From NCBI GenBank assembly GCA_002840975.1, contig PHDN01000014.1, forward strand, positions 25,545-89,544: a stretch of DNA of 64,000 bases. Direction: 5' to 3'. Both the position numbers and the translations under genes were made by a program. Of the stretch, positions 43,701-50,695 are shown piece after piece. Each line of letters opens with the position of its first letter. Positions within the stretch are counted from its first letter, which is position 1. This stretch comes from Bacteroidetes bacterium HGW-Bacteroidetes-16. Lineage in GTDB: Bacteria; Bacteroidota; Bacteroidia; Bacteroidales; F082. Under the pieces are notes generated by a model. The model saw nothing but the letters and a program-made list of their open reading frames with translations. It was not told the origin of the DNA and made no database searches.

Positions 43701-45168
43701 CGGGTATATGGGCGGTACCACCGTATTGCATTTTAGTATTATCTCTCCAAATACCTCTAAGGTAATTGTAATATTCCGGCGCAATTCTGGGATCCCCTTG
43801 AACACTTTGATCATTGTTATGATAAACAAAGCGACGCATGCCATATCGTTCATCGTCTACTATCCCGTTTCCAAAATTAACCCCGTTAATAGCAGCTGCC
43901 CTAACCAAAGTGGTGACCTGGACATGTGCTCCATCACGAATAACAGTCATTTCTCTAACGCTACCATCCTGGTTAACGATCTCACAACTACCGCTGAATG
44001 TTGGGCCCACAGAGCTGTCACCAATATATGAAGGGTTATCGTAGGTATCAGGATCCAAATAGGGTCCTTGAAAAAAGTCGATACCAATTGCAGGTGGCTG
44101 GTTGCCATAAGATTGTGACTCGCCATTTCCATCAATGGCCTTTCCATTATAACAATAACCTAAACCACGGTTAACATCACAACCAACAAAATCATCACTT
44201 GCAAATCCAAGGTCGGTATCTACCCAGGGTGAGAAATAGGTTTGTGTCAGTTCAAAAGTGGATCGATTGATAATTTCATAACTATAAAAGGTCATGTTGT
44301 TGATTACATCATTGGTAGCAAAGGCAAATGCCTGTGCCCTAATCTCCAATCCAATGGCCGAACCACTTGATTCGGAGTGAATATTACCTTTGTCATTGAA
44401 TACCCACCACAAAGTCTGGTCGCCTTTTATTACCTGGTCGGCGAGGGTACTGTTATCAACACTTCCTTCAATTTCTTCGTCCTTGGTAGGGATTTTTGTA
44501 TGGCAAAGCTCATTGGAAATATCATAATAAGGATAATCGCCTGAATAGGGATCATATTCGCCGTCACCTAAAACATCATAAAATGGAGCGAGGTAATAAC
44601 TCTGCCCTGCGGATACATCACCATGTGCGGGCCAGGTTAAAATGGATTGGGGAATCTGGTAATCCTCACTGGGAATAAAGGCACCCGTGATAGGATCACA
44701 ATGCCCCAGGAATTCATCCACTTCAGCACGGGTTATTTTAAAAAACTGGTCGTACTGCGCGCAAACCGCATCATCAATAGCAGCTGTTCCATCAATAGTT
44801 AATGGACCAGTCCAATAATCGATACCAACCTGGCGAAACCGCTGAGCTGCCAATTTTAATTGGTTGTTAATATCCAATCCGCCGATCCATAATGCCCCTG
44901 CGAACAGGGAAGTGGCCGAACCTTCTTTGGGAATATAATACTTGGCAAGGCCATCGAGATCCCACCACATATCGCCCCCGGTATTAATACGTCCGCGTAC
45001 ATTATTGATATCCAGCCAATCGTAAGCAGATGCTGGGGAACAACCGGCTGTGGTTTGTTTAATATTGGCCGTTTGCTTGGTATCCCAGTGGTATTTTTCA
45101 GCTCGTAACTGACTCGAAAAAATGGCCGAAATAAAAACGATCACTAAAAGTCGAGATATATTCTTCAT
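40771..45168 (-). CDS. large secreted protein with T9SS-like C-terminus
   Basis: The 1465-residue protein has a signal peptide (NISRLLVIVFISAIFSSQLRA). Residues of about 45-620 match the 685-residue protein at 57648: shared points include WIGGLD, DYWTGPL, a D-G-D/E-x-Y-x-P-x-x-GDYP loop, VGCDV-RG, and YYNYL-x-x-IWRD followed by DPC-WGT. These acidic loops look calcium-binding. Residues of about 620-1360 are unrecognised. The end contains VVPNPYYAYAEY and GGVYYVHIKSTQGERVVKW, resembling a type A sorting domain, but continues for eleven more residues (FCITRIPDLNTF) past the usual end. It lies between a TonB receptor and a PorV-like gene. The role is unknown; surface structure or adhesion is plausible. 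Confidence 0.85.
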   Translation of the reverse strand: MKNISRLLVIVFISAIFSSQLRAEKYHWDTKQTANIKQTTAGCSPASAYDWLDINNVRGRINTGGDMWWDLDGLAKYYIPKEGSATSLFAGALWIGGLDINNQLKLAAQRFRQVGIDYWTGPLTIDGTAAIDDAVCAQYDQFFKITRAEVDEFLGHCDPITGAFIPSEDYQIPQSILTWPAHGDVSAGQSYYLAPFYDVLGDGEYDPYSGDYPYYDISNELCHTKIPTKDEEIEGSVDNSTLADQVIKGDQTLWWVFNDKGNIHSESSGSAIGLEIRAQAFAFATNDVINNMTFYSYEIINRSTFELTQTYFSPWVDTDLGFASDDFVGCDVNRGLGYCYNGKAIDGNGESQSYGNQPPAIGIDFFQGPYLDPDTYDNPSYIGDSSVGPTFSGSCEIVNQDGSVREMTVIRDGAHVQVTTLVRAAAINGVNFGNGIVDDERYGMRRFVYHNNDQSVQGDPRIAPEYYNYLRGIWRDNTKMQYGGTAHIPGAGTVGPECDFMYPGDSDPCNWGTAGLPPNGGYNQEGFYWTEETGDNGSPNPPADKRFMQSAGPFTLKSGAVNYITVGIPWARAISGGAFASVELLRVVDDKCQKLFDNCFKVIDGPSAPDLATIELDRKLIVYITNSPSSNNYRELYQEYDPNIIQPLPQEPDKPPVRSDSIYHFEGYQIFQLAQPTVSVDNLHDPDQARLVAQFDVKNGISKLVNYYSDDYIGANVPVVEVDGGDNGIRHSFELTQDAFATGDVTLVNNKQYYYMALAYAYNNYLTYAPGPITVNGQTMPYLSGRKNIKVYTAMPHKTVNGTLISGNYGESPQITRIAGNGNGGMSIELTQETVDEIMSKSPAGPDNLFGSPDYPIAYNPVYKINAGPLNVKVFDPLSVVEADYVWWTDTLKHAFIYDVTRKGEVFGDTTHKMVSKWTLMDKATGEDWISDTTILLDYEQLIIERGISINANQPYIPGPIPIGVVSIDNSFLTSNEVLASNNGLISATIEYADSSRQWLSGVEDFDLPNFPLNWIRSGTYKDPANGGANDWNMSTSPDNPWDPNSAYEKILNGTWAPFCMTAAGNNLAEGVQQSDVGPAFSTSAKADSKMEHLASVDIVFTPDKTKWSRCPVLESNSYQALAEGNAYRFAFRASPSVDKDGNYATIGSGPSNNPNDPNYISDHGMGWFPGYAINLETGERLNMMFAEDSYLSAQNGRDMILNPTKRDLAFSGQQQILDTSIFNGTYYEPVFGGKHYVYVMDHRSIEFGGMFRYDMPAYDAGAYSAIVLDTIFKTPLKYVTNSFYALTMYTGIPMGVRGQDWLSNEATIKIRISKPYKKGYSTQPLDTVYPGMDVNNFNPMFEFSTKGLQTEFNDPEKFQNDLDLITVVPNPYYAYAEYELNALDNRVKITNLPVECTITIYSVSGLKLKQFTKDSPETTIEWDLKNFASVPIAGGVYYVHIKSTQGERVVKWFCITRIPDLNTF

Positions 45169-45218
45169 GATGATAATAATTTACTTTTTAATTTTTTTCT
45201 ATTTAGTAATCAATTTGA

Positions 45219-48200
45219 TTAGAAGTTTAAAGTCAACCCAAGTCGTATTTGACGAGGAGTGCTGTAATTGGCAGGATTGTTAGCAAAGATTCCATACAAC
45301 TCTCTGAATGAAGTAGGGTCAATTTGGTTATTGATCTGACGTTGCCATTCGGGAGAGGTCAGGTATCCGTCATCGCTCGCGTTTCCTGTATATGAATAAA
45401 CATTAATTACGTTCTTGGTGTCAAGTAAATTCAATACCTGTAAATAAACGTTCATATAAGCTTTTTTCGCATTGTCACCCTTTGCCTTATTGAGGTTGAA
45501 ATGGATGTCTTTATCCACCCTTAAATCCAATCGAAACTGCCATGGCAATCTCGACCCACCATAAGTACCTTTTAACAGATTAGTCTGTGTTGAAAGGGGA
45601 GAATTCACGTTATGAGAGGCATTGTATGGTGTTCCAGAACCACCATTAATTGTCAAACTAAAACCGAAATCTTGCAAAAGATCGACAGGAGCTTTTCCTG
45701 ATTTGTCCCTTTTAAGACGAGGTCCGTGATAATTTTTGCCGGAACCATACCGATAATCCAATAGGATATTAATTCCATGACGCCTGTCCCATGGCATGGG
45801 GAAGGTTGAACGCAGGTTAGGTAATCCGGCGGCCACAAGTGAAGCGGCAGTAGTCGTGGAAGATCCTGTAGCATCAGCAAATTGCAGAGTATAGGAAGCC
45901 CTCACACGTACATTGTTTGTTCTACGGAGGTCATATTCTGCGGTAAGTCCCTTAACTGTTCCAAAGTCCAGGTTATTGTATGAGGTGTAATCTTTTGGAT
46001 AAGCTCCATTAAACCGATAAAGTTGAATCATGTTGCGCATTTCGCGATAGAAAGTCGTAAATTCAATGGAGGAGGAATTGGATAATTTTTGTTTAAATCC
46101 AAGCTCATAATCAATTGATTTTGTTGGCTCAAGGGATGGATTATTGATATTTCCACTAATATTATTAAAGAAATAGTAATTGGAGGGATCTGAAAACAGG
46201 TTGCTGGTTGGACGTTGTGTGAGCACATCATAGTGGGCAAAGAACAAAGCCTCATCCGAAATGGGGAATGAGAATGAAATTCTGGGCATCACGTTTACCT
46301 GTGGATCGTAATCCTTGAAAGAATTTATTCTTACAATATTTTGGTCAGGATCCATCAAGGCAGGCGAGATACCATTTCCAACATCCATAATGTTGGGATC
46401 TTGTATTTCAATACCATCGGAGTTGTACCAGATGTATCCATTGCGGTAACCAACCACCCTAGTTGGGTCTTTAATTTTATCAACATAAACCACAAAGTCT
46501 GACCCCATATTACCCGGATGGGTCACATTTTTAAAAACATCTACATCACTCAGGTTTCCAACAGTGTGGGCCGGATAAAGTAAAAATGGATCCGATAGTA
46601 CTTTTTGATTGGCATCAAAGCGGTCGACTCGCACACCAATATTAAAAACCAAATCTTTAAAAGCAAACTGATCCTGAATATAACCGGCCATATAAATCGG
46701 ACGGAAGGCTCCAATATCCCGGGTATTTACACCCTGATCATTGGTTTTATCAAAGAAATCTTCAAAAGCAGGTTGCGAAGTAAGTACATTTCCTTCATAG
46801 TCAAAACCTGAGTAATTGATTGAAGACAGACCACCATTCCATAATTCATCAGGTGCGAACAGGCCCACATTCAGATTCGCTGCATCCAGATTAGCGGTGT
46901 GAACCAATCCATTCCTGTCGTAATATTGGATGGTACCATCATTGAAATCATAGGAGTCCATCACAATATAATCTAAGCCATCAACAGGTAATCCTAAAAC
47001 TTCTCTCAGGTTTTTATCAAATGTAGACTGTGAAGCGGCATCGTATTTTCTATAGTATATGATGGTATCAACTTGCCCATCATAGGAAATAACTTCCGGA
47101 TTGTCTTTATCAAGTTCGCGAAGATGGAAATTGGTTATTCCCTTTCCGTCACGGATTCGGTTCCACCATCCTGTCGGGCCATAGTTGACATATCTGTTCA
47201 CACGCTGTTCATATTGGAATCCCACTTTAAAGGCATGGTTTCCAATGTCCAATGAAGCATCCAGGCGCAAGTTATATTGGTCGTTATTCCACTTTCCATA
47301 TCCACTTTGGTTTTCACCAGGGGCCTGATACAATGAATAAATCCTATTAGGGACACTTCCATTAACGAGACCTCCACCTAAAAGAATCTCGTCGATGTTT
47401 TGATAATGTCCTTCTGGAATACCTTCATAGATACTATAATAATCAGAAGTGTATTGCGCTACCAATGGATTGATATCACGTGCACTCCATTCAACCAATG
47501 TATCGAAATCCCAGGAGTTGAGCACCCATACATCTGAATAAGGGTGTCCATTCACTGTATCGCTACCTAACTCAAAGGTGGGCGTTTTATAGGTAGTGAA
47601 TTTACCAATATAGCCATACTTAAACAGTTCATCCCAATGTTCAGCATCACCATATTCCCCTTTGTCTTTTGTATAGTCAAACTGCAGGGCATAATAGAAA
47701 TTCTTAAATTTTGATCTGCTTTCAGGATCGATGGGGAATCGTTGGCTAAACCGAATAAATCCTCTATAGTTGGTGTTTGTTTGAAGCGTGTTTTTATCGG
47801 AGTTGGCCAGGGTAGCACGGTAATCATATTGTCGGCCACTGTTGTAATAGTAGCTGCCACCTAAGGTCAGGTTGATGGTTTCTGTAGTTCTGATATTGAT
47901 GTTACCAATGAAGTTATAAGTTTGGTTGGCGGTATTTGGTGCAATTTTTACGTGTGTTAAATCGCTTGTCCGTAAAAACTCTCCATTTATAAAGGTACCA
48001 GCTCCGGTTCCTGAAGGACGAAGCGGATTTTGTTCCAGGGAGGTCTGGGTAGCATCATTTACTGTATAAAACCCGGTTGCCGAAGGCTGCCCGTCTTTAT
48101 TCAGGTTAATGTCACCGGCTAAAAAGAAACCAATGAGTGAAGATTGGGATTCTTTTTTACCCTTGATTAAGGGTCCCATCACATTAAAACCAACCCTGTT

Positions 48201-48941
48201 GTGACCGAAGGCATCCAAAAACTCGGAGGTTTCAAGCTCTAAACCGGCGCCAAACTCACGGGCAGGCCCCTTGGTGGTTACATTGATAACCCCCGAAGTG
48301 GCATCACCATAACGGGCGGGTACCCCACCGAGGATAACGTCAACTTGTTCAATGGCCGATTGTGGAACACTGGAGTTACCAATTACGCGGATACCATCAA
48401 TATACATAGCGGTTTGATCGGTACGTGCACCACGGACACTACCCCGTTCTCCATCCTGTGAAAACACACCCCCGACTGTAGTTGCCACGGCATCAGCACT
48501 GCGGTTTGGCATTTTTGAAATTTCTTCGGCTGTGATGGTTGCTCCTGAAGCCGTTTGATCTTTGTCGATCAATGGAACAACATAGGAGGTAATTTCAACC
48601 TCAGTCAATGTTTCGGCAGTTGAAGTCAGTTCAATATCATAAAATCTGATTTGGTCACCGCCGATGAGCATTCCCTGGATCATGACCGATTTATAACCAA
48701 CATAAGTTGCTTTCAGGTCGTATTGACCCGGGTTAATTGGTTTAATCTGATAATTACCGTCAAAGTCGGAAGTTGCACCTCCAACCTGGGATCCACGATT
48801 CTCGAGCACGATATTGGCAAAGGGAATCGGTTCCCTGGTTTCCTTGTCAATCACTTTTCCCTGTAATGCGCCCGACTGACCGAAGAGGATAACGCTCGAT
48901 GTCAGAATCAAACCAACTGTAAGGAGTAAATTTCTTAGCAT
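45219..48941 (-). CDS. TonB-dependent receptor with carboxypeptidase-regulatory-like N-domain
   Basis: From the ATG at 48941 the protein has 1240 residues: a signal peptide (LRNLLLTVGLILTSSVILFGQ), a regulatory-like beta domain (about 25-105, LQGKVIDKETREPIPFANI), a plug domain with ADAVATTVGGVFSQDGERGS and DQTAMYIDGIRVIG, and a 22-strand-type barrel ending in RLGLTLNF. It imports or moves something across the outer membrane using TonB energy. No SusD gene adjoins, so it is not a typical glycan-uptake pair. It leads an operon with the 1465-residue secreted protein (50 bp gap) and PorV-like protein. No perfect -7 box was found upstream, which may point to an alternative sigma factor. Confidence 0.94.
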   Translation of the reverse strand: MLRNLLLTVGLILTSSVILFGQSGALQGKVIDKETREPIPFANIVLENRGSQVGGATSDFDGNYQIKPINPGQYDLKATYVGYKSVMIQGMLIGGDQIRFYDIELTSTAETLTEVEITSYVVPLIDKDQTASGATITAEEISKMPNRSADAVATTVGGVFSQDGERGSVRGARTDQTAMYIDGIRVIGNSSVPQSAIEQVDVILGGVPARYGDATSGVINVTTKGPAREFGAGLELETSEFLDAFGHNRVGFNVMGPLIKGKKESQSSLIGFFLAGDINLNKDGQPSATGFYTVNDATQTSLEQNPLRPSGTGAGTFINGEFLRTSDLTHVKIAPNTANQTYNFIGNINIRTTETINLTLGGSYYYNSGRQYDYRATLANSDKNTLQTNTNYRGFIRFSQRFPIDPESRSKFKNFYYALQFDYTKDKGEYGDAEHWDELFKYGYIGKFTTYKTPTFELGSDTVNGHPYSDVWVLNSWDFDTLVEWSARDINPLVAQYTSDYYSIYEGIPEGHYQNIDEILLGGGLVNGSVPNRIYSLYQAPGENQSGYGKWNNDQYNLRLDASLDIGNHAFKVGFQYEQRVNRYVNYGPTGWWNRIRDGKGITNFHLRELDKDNPEVISYDGQVDTIIYYRKYDAASQSTFDKNLREVLGLPVDGLDYIVMDSYDFNDGTIQYYDRNGLVHTANLDAANLNVGLFAPDELWNGGLSSINYSGFDYEGNVLTSQPAFEDFFDKTNDQGVNTRDIGAFRPIYMAGYIQDQFAFKDLVFNIGVRVDRFDANQKVLSDPFLLYPAHTVGNLSDVDVFKNVTHPGNMGSDFVVYVDKIKDPTRVVGYRNGYIWYNSDGIEIQDPNIMDVGNGISPALMDPDQNIVRINSFKDYDPQVNVMPRISFSFPISDEALFFAHYDVLTQRPTSNLFSDPSNYYFFNNISGNINNPSLEPTKSIDYELGFKQKLSNSSSIEFTTFYREMRNMIQLYRFNGAYPKDYTSYNNLDFGTVKGLTAEYDLRRTNNVRVRASYTLQFADATGSSTTTAASLVAAGLPNLRSTFPMPWDRRHGINILLDYRYGSGKNYHGPRLKRDKSGKAPVDLLQDFGFSLTINGGSGTPYNASHNVNSPLSTQTNLLKGTYGGSRLPWQFRLDLRVDKDIHFNLNKAKGDNAKKAYMNVYLQVLNLLDTKNVINVYSYTGNASDDGYLTSPEWQRQINNQIDPTSFRELYGIFANNPANYSTPRQIRLGLTLNF

Positions 48942-49051
48942 ACCTTCAATTTTATATTCAACTAAAATCCTTTTATTCTTAAAAATCGGTAAATTTAGCA
49001 ATATTTAACTATACCAATATTCAATCTTAATTAACTTTTTTTATTAAACAG

Positions 49052-49507
49052 CTAGAAATAGCGCCGGTTTAACACCTCTGAATAAATCACTGCCTTTCTT
49101 AGGTTGAAACCTCCAAGTTTTCTATACTGCTGTTTATCAATTATATTATTGTGTATTACAGGTTGAGAACCATGGTCCCCAAATTCTCTTTTCGTATAGA
49201 CTACAGAAGTTTCATATTCGTTGCTTTCTTCAACCTGATCATCATAAGAAAAAAGAGGTGGATCGTCAACAGGTACCTCTTTTGACACAAAATTCCCGGG
49301 CTCGTTTTTAATATAAGGAACTGACTCAACGGCAGGTTCAGGATTAAATTCATCCATCAGCGTGTCCAAAAATGACTTGCCGGAACTCTTTTGAGGGTCT
49401 TCTGCGCGGCTATTTTTCTTTTTCTGGCCTTTGTAAACAGAAAAAACTAACCAAACGATACCAATAATAATGTATAAATAGTCGCCTAATGAAGCAAATA
49501 CAACCAT
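49052..49507 (-). CDS. small membrane-anchored protein of unknown function
   Basis: The 151-residue protein has one N-terminal membrane helix (about residues 8-24, YLYIIIGIVWLVFSVYK), then a charged, low-complexity, acidic region, and an ordered C-terminus GFNLRKAVIYSEVLNRRYF. Similar short anchored proteins with a C-terminal segment of this kind are frequent in Bacteroidota, but I know no function. It lies alone on the minus strand between the TonB receptor and the AtpZ/bactofilin group, with TATTTTTA as an imperfect -7 box upstream. Confidence 0.75.
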   Translation of the reverse strand: MVVFASLGDYLYIIIGIVWLVFSVYKGQKKKNSRAEDPQKSSGKSFLDTLMDEFNPEPAVESVPYIKNEPGNFVSKEVPVDDPPLFSYDDQVEESNEYETSVVYTKREFGDHGSQPVIHNNIIDKQQYRKLGGFNLRKAVIYSEVLNRRYF

Positions 49508-49681
49508 GCTTTTCGGTTTAAAATAAGGTGTTAAAAATAGTTAATTATTTTAAACGACAGGCAGATTTATATAGATAGTTGATTGTTTGGTCTTATTTAT
49601 AAAAAAAACACTTAACAATGGCCTGTTAGCAAGAGTTTAATAGAATGGATGAAATGAACAAAACTCCCAATGGGATTAAAA

Positions 49682-50056
49682 CTACTTAAGATTCAACAGT
49701 GCTTTTATCTCAAAAAAGGTGATGATCATGTAATAAACGAAAAAGGTAATGGCAAAACTGATGGCCTGGTCTTTATTAAACCAGGAGAAAACAGCGATGA
49801 TCAGAGTATAAAGGAACAACTTCCCGAAATTGATTAGCATTAAGGTATTCGTAAACCTGCTGATCCGATTGTAAAATTGTTTAAGCAATTGCCAGTATAC
49901 ATAATTGGTAAAGCAAAACATGAAAAGCAATATCCAGGGCCAATAGGTCGAAATGCCAATCACAGGAAATACAGTTTGTATGACGTAGCTGGCCACACCA
50001 ACCAAGAATACGATTAGAGCAAAACTTTTTAAAAATCTGAGAAACTCACTTTTCAC
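49682..50056 (-). CDS. four-helix membrane protein following AtpZ
   Basis: The 124-residue protein is almost entirely hydrophobic, with four predicted helices (about residues 10-28, 36-55, 70-92, 98-116). It follows atpZ by 11 bp. In many bacteria small proteins of this topology (AtpI-like) precede F0 genes and help c-ring assembly, and I infer a related role. The start is a GTG: an in-frame TGA lies two codons upstream and no ATG is available. No ATP synthase subunit genes follow; the next 174 bp (49508-49681) hold nothing I recognise. Confidence 0.75.
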   Translation of the reverse strand: MKSEFLRFLKSFALIVFLVGVASYVIQTVFPVIGISTYWPWILLFMFCFTNYVYWQLLKQFYNRISRFTNTLMLINFGKLFLYTLIIAVFSWFNKDQAISFAITFFVYYMIITFFEIKALLNLK

Positions 50057-50067
50057 TGGTCATTTGT

Positions 50068-50286
50068 TTAATTTTTCCTAAATAATCCGCGCATGGCGTA
50101 GAGCATGGCCCCAATTACCGAACCAACGGTCAATATTAAGGTAAAAACAGGGAAACCAGTTTGAAGCCAATCATCCAGGGCTTTACCCCCGAAAGCTCCT
50201 GCCACGATCATCACAATCATTTGTAAGGCCAGGCTACTGTACTTGGCATAAAACTTTAACTGATTGTCTCCATTATTCTGTTTCAC
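50068..50286 (-). CDS. AtpZ/AtpI-family protein
   Basis: The 72-residue protein has two helices (about 14-34 and 44-64) and the family pattern YSSLALQMIVMIVAGAFGGKALDDWLQT with a following G-x-x-x-G helix. AtpZ and AtpI form a complex linked to F-type ATP synthase assembly and ion uptake. The start is a GTG 1 bp after the bactofilin stop codon, so translation is probably coupled. It is part of a group of sprE, bactofilin, atpZ and a four-helix protein. Confidence 0.85.
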   Translation of the reverse strand: MKQNNGDNQLKFYAKYSSLALQMIVMIVAGAFGGKALDDWLQTGFPVFTLILTVGSVIGAMLYAMRGLFRKN

Positions 50287-50287
50287 T

Positions 50288-50677
50288 TCATTTTTTGTTG
50301 GTGTTGTTGGCTTCTTTTATCAACTTCCCCATTTGGCATTCGCCTGAAAAAAAGGCGCCTGGCTCCACTGAGAGTTGCTTGGTATTGATATTGCCCTCGA
50401 ATTGCGAATGTTGCTTAAGCATGGTAAGTTCTTCCACCTGGATGTTTCCTTTCACCTTGCCTGAAATATCAGCGTGCTTACATGACATTTCACCTTCTAT
50501 TTCACCCGTTTCGCCAATTACAATTCGACCATTAGCGGTAATAGTACCCTTTAGTTTGCCTTCGATCCTGAAATCTCCGTTGCTAATCAGATCACCTACA
50601 ATACTGGTTCCCTGAGCAATCATGTTAGGAACCTGGCTCTCGCCGTTTCCGGGCTTTGTTTTTTTAACAGTAAGCAT
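50288..50677 (-). CDS. bactofilin-family polymer-forming cytoskeletal protein
   Basis: The 129-residue protein has the bactofilin beta-helix, seen as regular short repeats: GTSIVGDLISNGDFRIEG, GTITANGRIVIGETGEIEG, ADISGKVKGNIQVEE and FEGNINTKQLSVEPGA. Bactofilins polymerise without nucleotide and often anchor cell-wall enzymes. It lies 18 bp after the T9SS gene sprE on the same strand and one base before atpZ. The association with a T9SS lipoprotein may be functional. Confidence 0.93.
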   Translation of the reverse strand: MLTVKKTKPGNGESQVPNMIAQGTSIVGDLISNGDFRIEGKLKGTITANGRIVIGETGEIEGEMSCKHADISGKVKGNIQVEELTMLKQHSQFEGNINTKQLSVEPGAFFSGECQMGKLIKEANNTNKK

Positions 50678-50695
50678 AATATATGGTCATTAATT

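Noticed and set aside
43708..44044. Plus-strand open frames of 107 and 68 codons
   Set aside because: They are antisense to the large secreted protein and lack start signals.
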